From Pseudohalioglobus sediminis (lineage in GTDB: Bacteria > Pseudomonadota > Gammaproteobacteria > Pseudomonadales > Halieaceae): a stretch of DNA of 64,000 nucleotides. The notes beneath the pieces are model-generated. The model had not been told where the DNA came from. It saw nothing but the letters and a program-made list of their open reading frames with translations, and ran no database searches. Made by a program: the position numbers and the translations under genes. This document shows positions 45,515-54,100 of this stretch, in pieces (position 1 is the first letter of the stretch; each line of letters begins with the position of its first letter). The stretch covers positions 124,001 to 188,000 of the forward strand of contig NZ_VTUX01000010.1 of NCBI RefSeq assembly GCF_008370495.1, read 5' to 3'.

Positions 45515-46826
45515 TCAGCGCGTGCACATTGACCCGCGCCCTGAGCCGACTGGCCAGCAGGAACATGCCACCCAGCTTGCGGTGGAAATACACCGCATCG
45601 GTCGGTGGTGCCTGCCAGAAGTCGCGATAATCGGTCACGTCCTCGGCCATTGCCGACATGCGGTTGGCCATGTCGGAGCGCGCGAAATCGTAAGGTGCGT
45701 CCTCCTGCAAAGGCTCCAGCGCCAGCAGGAACAGTGACAACACCAGTTCCCGGTAGTCACTGTCCTCATCGCCCATGGCGTAGCCCACTTTCTCCGCGGC
45801 GGCGACCAGGCGCTTCTCGTTGCCGGCAATCGCCGCTTTTACCAGGCTGCGATAGGCATTGGCAAATCCGGCCTTGAAACGCCGGGTAGCACCGAAATCA
45901 AGCAGTACTATCTTGCCGCTGGCCCGATTGTACTGGTAGTTGGCAAAATTGGGATCTGTCTGCACCATGCGCAATTCGAACAGTTCCCTGAACATCAGTT
46001 CTACCAGCGAGGTCATCACCGCATCGCGTTCTTCCTGCGGCAGGTCGGCGATCGACTCAATGGGTTCGCCGCTGACATAGGTCATCGCCAGCACCGTCTG
46101 GCGAGTGAGGTCAGGCAGCACCTCCGGCACCAGGAAACGTTCATCGCCAGCAAGCAGATCACCGAAGGCGGCAAGGAATTCGGCCTCCTTGTTGTAGTCG
46201 GCCTCATCCTTGAGTTGCGCCTTGGCGTCATCGAGTAGCGGCTGAATATTGAATTCTGTCGGCAGTAATCCGGAAACCCGCAGCAGTGCGGCGATATTGT
46301 CGACATCCGCATCGATACTGCCCGCGACACCGGGATACTGCACCTTGAGCACAATCTCGCGCCCGTCCGGGGAGACAGCCCGATGCACCTGCCCTATGGA
46401 GGCCGCAGCCAGGGGCCGGTGCTGAAACCCGTAGAACACCGCCTCCCAGTCTTCGCCGTAGGCATCGGTCATGACCTTGTCCAGTTGGCCCGGTGGCATA
46501 TAGCGCGCATCGGCACGCAAGCGGGCGAGTATGTCGGCCAACTCCCGGGGCAGGAAGTCCCCGGCATCCATGGACAGTATCTGCCCTACCTTCATGGCAG
46601 CGCCGCGCATGGTCGCCAGTTGGTCAGCCACGCGGCGGGCATTGGCCGGTGTCATCAACATGTCCCGGGCGCGCGGCCTTTTCCCGGCACGCAACTGGCG
46701 CGTGCCCTCCGCGAGCATGCCACCGGCGACACCGCTGGCCATGCGCGCCACCCGGGCAAAGCGCCCTACCCGGGAAGTCGGTACTGCCTTGTGCTTCTCA
46801 TTACGCTCGTTACGGTCTTTTGCCAC
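45498..46826 (-). CDS. ABC1/UbiB-family atypical kinase, second of a pair
   Basis: A 442-residue ABC1 (UbiB/AarF) kinase-like protein. The family KxGQ motif is KVGQIL near residue 76; SIGQVHRA and EIVLKVQYPGV (ATP Lys) follow, then VLLDFGATRRF. The GTG at 46826 lies 17 bases inside the preceding gene, behind GGAGCGAG. Family members support ubiquinone synthesis or lipid homeostasis. Two consecutive copies occur here beside a WS/DGAT, a common pairing in lipid-accumulating marine bacteria. Confidence 0.88.
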   Translation of the reverse strand: MAKDRNERNEKHKAVPTSRVGRFARVARMASGVAGGMLAEGTRQLRAGKRPRARDMLMTPANARRVADQLATMRGAAMKVGQILSMDAGDFLPRELADILARLRADARYMPPGQLDKVMTDAYGEDWEAVFYGFQHRPLAAASIGQVHRAVSPDGREIVLKVQYPGVAGSIDADVDNIAALLRVSGLLPTEFNIQPLLDDAKAQLKDEADYNKEAEFLAAFGDLLAGDERFLVPEVLPDLTRQTVLAMTYVSGEPIESIADLPQEERDAVMTSLVELMFRELFELRMVQTDPNFANYQYNRASGKIVLLDFGATRRFKAGFANAYRSLVKAAIAGNEKRLVAAAEKVGYAMGDEDSDYRELVLSLFLLALEPLQEDAPYDFARSDMANRMSAMAEDVTDYRDFWQAPPTDAVYFHRKLGGMFLLASRLRARVNVHALIKQFL

Positions 46827-48222
46827 GCTGTTCTCGCTCCTGCCAGGCTGCCACATGGGCCTCGATCATGTCGCAGGCATTGAACTGGGCATCCAGCACC
46901 GCGATAAAGTTAAATACGCCTGTAAGCTTGCGGGCGATCAGTGCAAAGTCCCGTGATGGCGGCGTGAAGTGCCGGCTGGCAGCAGACGCCGCCGCTTGTT
47001 TGCCGGCGCGCTTCATCAGGCGTGAGCGCCCCCAGCAGTACTCGCCACGCTCGTTGAGGTACTCTGCGGGCAGTTTGTCGACTGGCCGCAGCGGCTCCAG
47101 CAGGTGTAAACAGAAGTCGGCGAACATCTTCCTGCCCTCCTCGCTGGCATCCGGCTGCAGGCAACCCAGACCTATGAGGCCGTCGACAATAGCGGGCACG
47201 TCCTCGCGCTGGCTGGCAGCGATGGTATGACGCAGGTGGTAGAGAAAGTCCTCGGAGCAGTCCAGCACCGAGCCGAAGTCCAGCAGCGCCAGTTCATCAT
47301 GTGCATGCTTTTTGCGCCGGTCGTCCAGGCGCAGCAGGTAGTTACCAAAGTTCGGATCGGTTTGCAGTACGCCCCAGTCATAGAGCTCGTAAAAAAACAG
47401 TTCCAGCATCGCGCGAGCCAGCGCATTGCGCCGCGCCTGGGACAGGCCGGCAACATCCGCATCGATAACCGAGTAACCCTCGATATACTCCATGGCGAGA
47501 ACCTCGCCACTGCAGTATCGGGGGTAGAGTTCCGGCACGTGATAACGCACACCGTCGAGTTCGAGGCCGGCCACGCGCGCGCCCATCTCCCGTGTTAACC
47601 GGGCCTCGCGCTGGTAATCGATTTCATTGTGCAAATGCGTGCGCAGGGATTGCATCCAGCTGTCCAGGTCGCGTCCGGACTTGACCCAGCGGGCCAGCAC
47701 CAGCATTTTCACTACCGCGTCAAAGTCGCTGTCGATCATCTGCGCCAGGCCGGGATACTGTACCTTGATACAGATCCACTCCCCGGTATCGCGAATTTTG
47801 GCCAGGTGCACCTGTGCCAGTGACGCCGCCGCGATGGCCTCGGGATCAATTTCCAATTCGTCGAAAACCGGGCCCAGTGAACCGCGCACAAAGGACTCCA
47901 GCGCATCCCAGTGCAACGGTTCAGTTGCATCAGACAGGTCGCGCAACGCATCAACCAGCACCGGAGGCAGGAAATGCTCGCCAAACAGGGCCAGCATCTG
48001 CCCGATCTTGACGTAAGTGCCCTTGAGGCGCCCCAGTTCCTCGGCGAAGCGCTGGGCCTCACGCCGCGCGAATTCCGATTGGGGATCATCCTCACTGCGC
48101 CCCAGCACCCGCGACATGGCGCTGTCCACTGCCAGCGCCCCGCCTGCGCGCAGGCCGGCCATGGATACGGACAGACTGCGACCCAGAGCCCGGGTGGGAA
48201 ACGGTTTCTTTTTCCTGGCCAC
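46810..48222 (-). CDS. ABC1/UbiB-family atypical kinase, first of a pair
   Basis: A 470-residue ABC1 kinase-like protein: basic start MARKKKPFPT, the KxGQ motif YVKIGQML, then SLAQVHLAKI, WICIKVQYPG and the metal-site LLDFGSVLD. The GTG at 48222 has GAGGT at five bases. Its end overlaps the start of the second copy. Only about a third of residues seem shared between the two, so this is an old duplication. Confidence 0.88.
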   Translation of the reverse strand: MARKKKPFPTRALGRSLSVSMAGLRAGGALAVDSAMSRVLGRSEDDPQSEFARREAQRFAEELGRLKGTYVKIGQMLALFGEHFLPPVLVDALRDLSDATEPLHWDALESFVRGSLGPVFDELEIDPEAIAAASLAQVHLAKIRDTGEWICIKVQYPGLAQMIDSDFDAVVKMLVLARWVKSGRDLDSWMQSLRTHLHNEIDYQREARLTREMGARVAGLELDGVRYHVPELYPRYCSGEVLAMEYIEGYSVIDADVAGLSQARRNALARAMLELFFYELYDWGVLQTDPNFGNYLLRLDDRRKKHAHDELALLDFGSVLDCSEDFLYHLRHTIAASQREDVPAIVDGLIGLGCLQPDASEEGRKMFADFCLHLLEPLRPVDKLPAEYLNERGEYCWGRSRLMKRAGKQAAASAASRHFTPPSRDFALIARKLTGVFNFIAVLDAQFNACDMIEAHVAAWQEREQRGKRP

Positions 48223-48254
48223 GCTATACCTCGGCTTTCTGATGGCTGCTGGAA

Positions 48255-48893
48255 CTAGACCTGGTCGCGCGCCGGCAACTGCAGCGGTTCACCCTGGCCT
48301 TCGGCACGCTTGAACGCGGGACGCGAGGTCATGCGTTCAAGGTAATTACGCGTCTGCGGCTTGAACCGTTCATCGAGTTGCAGCGCCCTGGCAAAGAACA
48401 ACGCGTAGGTAACGGCAATATCGGCTATCGTGAAACGCCCATCCACCAGGAACTCGTGACTTTCCAGGTGCGCGTCCAGGCGCCGCAAACGCGCGATAAA
48501 CCACTTGGCGTAGTCGTCGGCGACGGCCTGCTTTTCAGGGCTGGGCTCGAGGTAGTAATAGCGCATGGAAATCGTTTGCGGAAAGGTCAGCGTAGCATCG
48601 GCATGATGCAGCCAGTTCAGGTAGTCACCGTACTGCGCATGCTCCGGGCGCAGGCCGAAATCGTATTGCTGGTAGCGGTCAACCAGGTACTGGCAGATAG
48701 CCGACGATTCCGTCATGTGCGTATCGCCATCGACAAAATACGGGACGGTACCCAGCGCGTTGACCTCAAGGTAATCGCGTTGGAACACCCGCGGCGGAAA
48801 GGGCAGTATCTCGATGTCGTACTCAAGGCCCATCTCTTCCAGCGCCCACAGCGGGCGCAGGGAACGCGAGCCGGCACAATGCCAAAGCTTCAT
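48255..48893 (-). CDS. Glutathione S-transferase family protein
   Basis: A 212-residue GST. The N-terminal thioredoxin-like half has the catalytic-region Ser pair in HCAGSRSLRPLWALEEMG, the cis-Pro in ALGTVPYFVDG and the glutathione-binding ESSAICQYL; the helical C-half contains GRFTIADIAVTYALF with the N-capping box. Close to other marine beta/theta-type GSTs. GGAG lies seven bases before the ATG. Confidence 0.9.
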   Translation of the reverse strand: MKLWHCAGSRSLRPLWALEEMGLEYDIEILPFPPRVFQRDYLEVNALGTVPYFVDGDTHMTESSAICQYLVDRYQQYDFGLRPEHAQYGDYLNWLHHADATLTFPQTISMRYYYLEPSPEKQAVADDYAKWFIARLRRLDAHLESHEFLVDGRFTIADIAVTYALFFARALQLDERFKPQTRNYLERMTSRPAFKRAEGQGEPLQLPARDQV

Positions 48894-49021
48894 ACAGGAA
48901 CTCCGTTAGAGAAAAGTCATTATTATGGGTGGGGCATACTACCGGAGTGGCCTGCCGCTATACAGTGAGACAAGTCAAGGAAATCGTGTTAGGCGGGGCG
49001 CGCAGGCAGGTGCGCTACCAA

Positions 49022-49098
49022 TGCCGGGGGCAACACCCCGGCACGGTAACTGTGTGACAGTTCAAAGGTCGAGCAGGCCCCGGGAAGAACCCGGAGCC
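49022..49098. terminator. Two hairpins downstream of the octahaem cytochrome gene
   Basis: TGCCGGGG/CCCCGGCA (49022-49043, 6-base loop) and, nearer the gene, GGCTCCGGG/CCCGGGGCC on the minus strand (49098-49076, loop TTCTT). The T-tracts after them are weak (CCTTTG), so termination is only probable. The rest of the 216-base gap holds nothing recognisable. Confidence 0.4.
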
Positions 49099-49109
49099 GG
49101 AGGCTGGGC

Positions 49110-50423
49110 TCAGTCCTCGATCTCGCCGGTCTCCAGGCGCTTGTTGTAGATCGCCTTGAGCTTGTACAGGTCCTGCTGCAGTTCGAAGAAACCGTGCCAG
49201 TGAGCGTAATCCGGTGCGCCCATCATGGCGCCCTGCCGCGCCCGACGGCCCTGGTGGTGCCAGAGGTAGTAGTACACGATCTGGAATTCATCCGTCCAGG
49301 GATTGTCGCGCACCAGCCCCTTCTCCTTGAGCTCGTTGAGCATCGCGGTGGCCGGCTCGTAATAGGCCTCGTTGTAGAGCCGTACGGCCTTGTCACCCTG
49401 CTTGAAGAAACCCTCGGTATGCGACTGCGTGTGGCAGTTGTTACAGACCATTTTCATCTTTTCACGGCCGGCGGGGCCATCACCCAGCAGCGGGCTGAGC
49501 ACATCATCCGAGCCGCGCACATTGGATTTCTTGGCCCACAGGTTCCAGTACAGGCGCTCGCTGATATTGTGGGTGACAGCCAGTTCACCGATGCCGCTCA
49601 TGTGACAGGTGGCGCAGGTCGGACCGCGGTAATCACCCGGCTCCCAGGCATCGGGCGCGGAGTCCATTTTCCACTCATCACCCTCGGTGTTGTAGATGTG
49701 GCCATGCTTGGAATTGTTGAAGATTTCGATGTTGGGGTGGTCCGGCCCCAGGTGGCAGGAGGCGCAGGCGTGCGGGTGCCGGGCCTCGGCAATAGAGAAC
49801 TTGTGCCGGCTGTGACAGGCGGTACAGCTGCCGGTGCTGCCATCGGGATAGATATTGCCCATGCCGTTGTTGGGCCAGGTTTCCGGTGTGGGGCGGTTGT
49901 TTTCATCCAGCTTGATTTCGGTACCGTGGCACTGCATACAGCCGGTTTCCCCGGGGGCACCCGAGAGTTCCGGGTGATTCTGGCCCTCATGCACGATTTG
50001 CAATGCGTGCAGGCTGTCCTTGGGAATAATCTGGCGATAGGCGCGGAAGTGGCCGGAGGCGTCGAACTGTTCCTTCGCATCCACGTGGCAGCGTCCACAC
50101 ACGGCGGGAGATACCAGCGCCGATACGAACACCGGGGTGTCCTCGACGTTGGCGTGCCGCGTTGCATGCGGCGCGTCCTCGGGCACCTGGTGGCAGTCGA
50201 TACAGGAGATACCCGCATGTGCGTGGCGGCTGTCGGCCCAGTCGGATACCTGCCCCGGGGAAATTTGCTGGTGGCAGGTGATACAGGCCTTACCTTCTGC
50301 GCTCAGGTCGCGATTGATCTTGAGGGTCTTCACCGGCGCAATGCTCATGGACGTATCGGCCTGGGTCAGCGCGACAACGCCCAGCATGACGATGGACAGG
50401 CCAATCTGCATTAGTGCTTTCAT
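49110..50423 (-). CDS. Octahaem hydroxylamine-oxidoreductase-like cytochrome c
   Basis: A 437-residue periplasmic protein with a signal peptide ending near TQA (residue 22). It has eight CXXCH sites near residues 47, 74, 109, 162, 200, 220, 270 and 327, the number and order of HAO-family octahaem cytochromes. The C-terminal signature WHHQGRRARQGAMMGAPDY followed by HWHG (residues 388 to 411) is typical of HAO. It is shorter than nitrifier HAO (about 550) and lacks a C-terminal anchor, like the HAO relatives of nitrite ammonifiers. The ATG at 50423 shares one base with the stop of the NapC/NirT-like gene (TAATG), so the two form one unit. Nitrite, hydroxylamine or NO reduction is more likely than ammonia oxidation. 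Confidence 0.9.
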   Translation of the reverse strand: MKALMQIGLSIVMLGVVALTQADTSMSIAPVKTLKINRDLSAEGKACITCHQQISPGQVSDWADSRHAHAGISCIDCHQVPEDAPHATRHANVEDTPVFVSALVSPAVCGRCHVDAKEQFDASGHFRAYRQIIPKDSLHALQIVHEGQNHPELSGAPGETGCMQCHGTEIKLDENNRPTPETWPNNGMGNIYPDGSTGSCTACHSRHKFSIAEARHPHACASCHLGPDHPNIEIFNNSKHGHIYNTEGDEWKMDSAPDAWEPGDYRGPTCATCHMSGIGELAVTHNISERLYWNLWAKKSNVRGSDDVLSPLLGDGPAGREKMKMVCNNCHTQSHTEGFFKQGDKAVRLYNEAYYEPATAMLNELKEKGLVRDNPWTDEFQIVYYYLWHHQGRRARQGAMMGAPDYAHWHGFFELQQDLYKLKAIYNKRLETGEIED

Positions 50424-50986
50424 TATTTTTCGCCCTCTGGTTTGGGCCAGCCCATGGCCTCGAGATGATAGCCCAGCCGATTGTGGCCGACATGCTCGTG
50501 GCACTCTACGCAGCTGTAGTCGTCTGGATCATTGAAATAACGGCGATGCCCGCGGAAGGCCTTGCGATTGCTCTCGGTGGCCTCCTGCAGGTACTTGTGG
50601 CAATTCAGGCAGGATGAGTCGTAAACGAATTTTTCGCGACGCTCGCGAATGCCGTGCCAGTCGATCTCGTGAGGCTCCTTGAGCAGCGACATGGTCGGGT
50701 CGACAATGCCGTGTTTTGCCTTGACCACGAAGTAGTGCAACGAGTTGTCGTGCGGTAAATGGCAATCGTTGCACGCAGCGCGGAAACCGTACTGGTTATT
50801 CCCCCCGTGCACATCTTCACGATAGGCAGCAGCAATCGGCTCATAGCCATGACAACTGGTGCAGAATTCGTAGTCCCCGGTTGCGTGGAACGCGGTATCG
50901 AAGACAGCCCAGCTGGCAATCGCACCGATGCCCACGACAGACAGCACTACAAGGGCCTTGACTATCCGATTATTGAATAGATTCAC
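50423..50986 (-). CDS. NapC/NirT-family tetrahaem cytochrome c (quinol dehydrogenase)
   Basis: A 187-residue inner-membrane-anchored protein: one helix at residues 9 to 30, then four CXXCH sites at 42, 72, 126 and 159 in the NapC/NirT/CymA arrangement, with KAKHGI near residue 91 after the second haem. Such proteins oxidise menaquinol or ubiquinol and pass electrons to periplasmic reductases. It starts with GTG at 50986. It can serve its co-encoded octahaem partner, and by analogy with CymA of Shewanella it may also feed the MtrABC proteins encoded on the other strand. Confidence 0.92.
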   Translation of the reverse strand: MNLFNNRIVKALVVLSVVGIGAIASWAVFDTAFHATGDYEFCTSCHGYEPIAAAYREDVHGGNNQYGFRAACNDCHLPHDNSLHYFVVKAKHGIVDPTMSLLKEPHEIDWHGIRERREKFVYDSSCLNCHKYLQEATESNRKAFRGHRRYFNDPDDYSCVECHEHVGHNRLGYHLEAMGWPKPEGEK

Positions 50987-51294
50987 CGAGCATTGATCCC
51001 TGGTTTCTAATTCTCGTTTTATTGTTGTCCAGTGCTGGCAGGCTCGACCTTACTCCCCTGCCAATCACGCACAAACTTTCAGGAAATCATAGCAGAGCAC
51101 CGCAATCTGGCAATCACTAATCTGCCTTTCACCCTATGGCGGGGAGAAACTGGTGTCGTGAGCTCCACATCGTTGTTCCCGGTTCAAAAATATCGCGTTG
51201 GACTCGCAGATATTCCCCTTACGGGGTAACCTTGTGAGCCAACGCTCAAGCGGGCCAACCGCCGGTTATTGTTCACCACAGGCTCACGCAGTAA
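50987..51294. other. Divergent control region of the cytochrome island
   Basis: About 308 bases between the NapC/NirT-like gene and the prenyltransferase gene, less GC-rich than its surroundings near 51000-51130. It holds an inverted repeat AATATC (51189-51194)/GATATT (51209-51214) and a small CCCC/GGGG hairpin at 51215-51226. I see no clear FNR, NarP or NsrR box. It must contain both promoters. Confidence 0.5.
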
Positions 51295-52287
51295 ATGATC
51301 GATTTCACAATGTGGGGCAAGGCCCTCAACCAGATGCCAAAGCTTTCGCCGCATGAGTGGCAGGCTCTGGACCCTGTCGCCAAGTGGCTCATCGCCTGTC
51401 GCGCCTCGGTGTTGTTTATGACCTTCACCGCCGCCGCCCTCGGTGGGCTGCTGGCATGGCGTGCGGGTGCCTTCCAGTGGGATCTCTGGCTGGCCACGGT
51501 GCTCGGCCTGATGTTCGCCCACGCCACCAACAACCTGCTCAATGATTACACTGACTCGCGCCGGGGTATCGACAAGGACAATTACTACCGCAACCAGTAC
51601 GGTGTGCACGTGCTGGAAGACGGCCTGATGAGCGAGAGCCAGTTCTGGCGCTATGTGGGCGTTACTGCAGGCTTGGCCCTGGTCCTGGGCGGCTGGCTGA
51701 TCTACCAGCGCAGCGGCCTGACCCTGGATCTCATGTTGGCAGGTGCGTTCTTCGTACTGTTCTACACCTGGCCGTTAAAGTACTACGGCATGGGCGAGCC
51801 CGCCGTGCTCCTGGTCTGGGGGCCGCTTATGGTTGGCGGCAGCTACTACGTGCTCGCCGGGAGCTGGAGTTGGGACGTGACCTGGTTGAGCCTGGTGTTC
51901 GCACTGGGCCCCACCACTGTATTGTTCGGCAAGCACACCGATAAACTGGAGGCCGACCGCAGCAAGGGCGTGAATACGCTGCCGGTGATCCTCGGCGAAG
52001 CCGCCTCCCGTTACAGCGTGCTGGCGATGATTGCCGCACAATACCTGCTCTGTTTGGCCCTGGTCTGGTCGGGCAGCTTCAGCTGGCCCCTGTTACTGGT
52101 CCTGGTCAGTCTGCCCGTGCTGCCGCAGCTGTTCTCCGTTTACGGCAAGCCCAAACCGGCGGAGCCACCGGCAGATTATCCCAGCGGCGTCTGGCCGCTC
52201 TGGTTCTCCGCCTTTGCCTTCCAACACACGCGCAGGTTTACATCCCTGTTCCTGCTGGGCGTGATCGTCGATACCGTGCTCGCATGA
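51295..52287 (+). CDS. UbiA/MenA-like prenyltransferase
   Basis: A 330-residue membrane protein with about eight or nine helices. The first prenyl-diphosphate/Mg motif is NNLLNDYTDSRRGID (residues 79 to 93), which fits the MenA pattern NDYxDxxxGxD; the second is DKLEADRSKGVNTLPVILG near residue 218. MenA-type enzymes prenylate dihydroxynaphthoate on the way to menaquinone. It begins the plus-strand cytochrome set, its stop overlapping the next start (ATGA). It could make a dedicated quinone for the electron-transfer chain. The ring substrate cannot be read from sequence. Confidence 0.85.
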   Translation: MIDFTMWGKALNQMPKLSPHEWQALDPVAKWLIACRASVLFMTFTAAALGGLLAWRAGAFQWDLWLATVLGLMFAHATNNLLNDYTDSRRGIDKDNYYRNQYGVHVLEDGLMSESQFWRYVGVTAGLALVLGGWLIYQRSGLTLDLMLAGAFFVLFYTWPLKYYGMGEPAVLLVWGPLMVGGSYYVLAGSWSWDVTWLSLVFALGPTTVLFGKHTDKLEADRSKGVNTLPVILGEAASRYSVLAMIAAQYLLCLALVWSGSFSWPLLLVLVSLPVLPQLFSVYGKPKPAEPPADYPSGVWPLWFSAFAFQHTRRFTSLFLLGVIVDTVLA

Positions 52288-53780
52288 CCAGGTTCTTTCT
52301 ACGATCTGCCAAAGCCGCCTGCGCACTGTTGTTGTGTCTGCTGTGGGGCCCCGCACTGGCAGCCACTGACGCCGCCGAGGCGATTCAGCCCTGCCTCGAC
52401 TGCCACGACTACGGCGAGAACGCCCCCGCCCACCAGGTCTTACTCGGTTCACACGGCATCGACGGTGACCCGGCAGACATCGGCGCTCGCCGCGGCTGCC
52501 TGGACTGTCACGGAGAAAGCGCCGCCCACATAGACGACCCGCGCCGGCACGGGCCCGACCTCAGTTTCGGACCCCGCTGGACCGCCAGCGGCAGCGCCCA
52601 GGACAGGCCCTGCCTCGACTGCCACCTCCAGGACAGCGCCAGCGACTGGCAGAACGCCTTGCACATGGTCAACAACATGACCTGCATCACCTGCCACGAC
52701 ATCCATACCGAGCAGGACCGGGTGCTGGTAGCCTCGACGCAGGGCCAGGTGTGCACCACCTGCCACAAGGCACAAAAATCAGGTATCCACGATCTCGGCG
52801 CCGGGGGGCCGGAGAATCCTCCCTGCAGCCTGTGTCACAACCCCCATGACCACCAGGAAGCCGGGCCGCGCATGGCGGAGAATGCCTCAGCCGGCTGCAC
52901 CTTCTGCCACGATGCGGGGCAGATGTCTTCACTGGCGGCACTGAACCCACGAGCGGGGAACTTCCACCAGGCCGTGGAGAGTGGCAAACGCGCATGCCTC
53001 GACTGTCACCAGGGGATATCACATGCTCCCGAGGACAGCGCGCCGCTACTGCACCCGGCGCCCGTGCGCGGCCGCCAGGTCACCCTGTTCTATCCGGGCA
53101 ATGCCACACGCGAGTGGCTGACCAGCGGCCACCCGGGCTCACAACCGCTGCGCCAGGGCACCGAATGTGCCCTGTGTCATCGCGGCGACGAGGCAGCCAT
53201 GGGCGCAAGTCTGGCGCCGGACCTGGAACGCCCCTGGCGCCAGGTTGGCATGGCCTTCTCACGCACCGGGGACGGCCTGCAGATTGACCTCACCTGGCGC
53301 GGCGACTCTGCCGACCAACAACTGGCAATGATGTGGGGCGATGACGACAACACCGCATTTCGTCGCGGCGGCTGTTTTGCCGCCTGCCACGACAACAAGC
53401 AGGGCAAGGCCAGCACGATTCTCAGCCATAGCTCGAGCACAGGCACCGATGCGGCCATGGGGGGGACGAGACCCGGGGCAACACTCTGGACTATCGACCT
53501 CGCCAGCGCCGAAGTCGCCGTGTCGCGCCTGGGGCCCGCTGCCGGTGACGCCTCCGGGCGCACGGTGACAGCCAGTGTGAATAAAGCTGGCGGCGAGTGG
53601 TCGGTGCGTCTCCTGGTAAGCCCCTCCGACCCCAACGCTCCCATGCCACTGGCGGGAGACCAGCGCTACACCTTCGGCGTCGCCATGCACGGGCGCGACA
53701 ATCCCGGACGCGAACACTGGGTGTCGCTACCGATGACCCTGAGCCTGTCAGGACAGAGCACTGACTTTATAGTCGAGTGA
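52284..53780 (+). CDS. Multihaem cytochrome c with C-terminal ethylbenzene-dehydrogenase-like haem domain
   Basis: A 498-residue exported protein (signal peptide to about residue 26). Nine CXXCH sites lie between residues 37 and 300 (first CLDCH at 37, last CALCH at 295). Near residue 364 a CX3CH motif, GGCFAACHDNKQG, gives a possible tenth c-haem. The C-terminal 180 residues (LTWRGDSADQQLAMMWGDDD, ATLWTIDLASAEV, RYTFGVAMHGRD, STDFIVE) resemble the EB_dh-like haem-binding beta domain. It overlaps the prenyltransferase stop by four bases. It probably shuttles electrons in the periplasm; an extracellular site is possible. Confidence 0.82.
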   Translation: MTRFFLRSAKAACALLLCLLWGPALAATDAAEAIQPCLDCHDYGENAPAHQVLLGSHGIDGDPADIGARRGCLDCHGESAAHIDDPRRHGPDLSFGPRWTASGSAQDRPCLDCHLQDSASDWQNALHMVNNMTCITCHDIHTEQDRVLVASTQGQVCTTCHKAQKSGIHDLGAGGPENPPCSLCHNPHDHQEAGPRMAENASAGCTFCHDAGQMSSLAALNPRAGNFHQAVESGKRACLDCHQGISHAPEDSAPLLHPAPVRGRQVTLFYPGNATREWLTSGHPGSQPLRQGTECALCHRGDEAAMGASLAPDLERPWRQVGMAFSRTGDGLQIDLTWRGDSADQQLAMMWGDDDNTAFRRGGCFAACHDNKQGKASTILSHSSSTGTDAAMGGTRPGATLWTIDLASAEVAVSRLGPAAGDASGRTVTASVNKAGGEWSVRLLVSPSDPNAPMPLAGDQRYTFGVAMHGRDNPGREHWVSLPMTLSLSGQSTDFIVE

Positions 53781-54100
53781 ACCGCCCGGCGGACCGACCC
53801 CGCTCTGCCCGGACCTGCGCCTGAGGCCCCCGGTGCCGACGATCGTTGCCGGGCGAGATCTCCAGCGCTGCGCTGGCCCGGGGGTTGCGAAAAACGTTAA
53901 CCCAGATCAAAAAAGATCCAATTCCCGGCACTCAGGATTGGCGCGCCGCCCTTTTCTGTACAATACTAGCCACAAGCCGTGTATTAATTGGTGCCGCCCA
54001 TTCTCTGAGGGGATCAGTTTCGGGCAGTGCTGAGGGCTGGGCCGCAAAGCGCCCCGAACCAGTGCACAGGCGCCACAAAAACGAGCCGAGTAACGTAAAA
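53781..54100 (+). promoter_or_regulatory. Leader region upstream of mtrA-like gene, possible internal promoter
   Basis: This 320-base gap is the only large one within the set. It has a hairpin CCAGCG-CTG-CGCTGG (53862-53876), a weak FNR-like box TTAACCCAGATCAA (53897-53910, right half perfect) and a -10-like TACAAT (53957-53962) about 50 bases downstream. A separate promoter for mtrABC is plausible. The open frame reading through from 53846 lacks a signal peptide or ribosome site and is not taken as the gene start. Confidence 0.4.

Noticed and set aside
49194-50414. 406-codon plus-strand open frame opposite the octahaem cytochrome
   Set aside because: The opposite strand carries eight haem motifs; this frame has no domain.
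53846-54100. Extension of the mtrA gene by 85 codons
   Set aside because: No signal peptide in the extension, while a clear one begins at the ATG at 54101.
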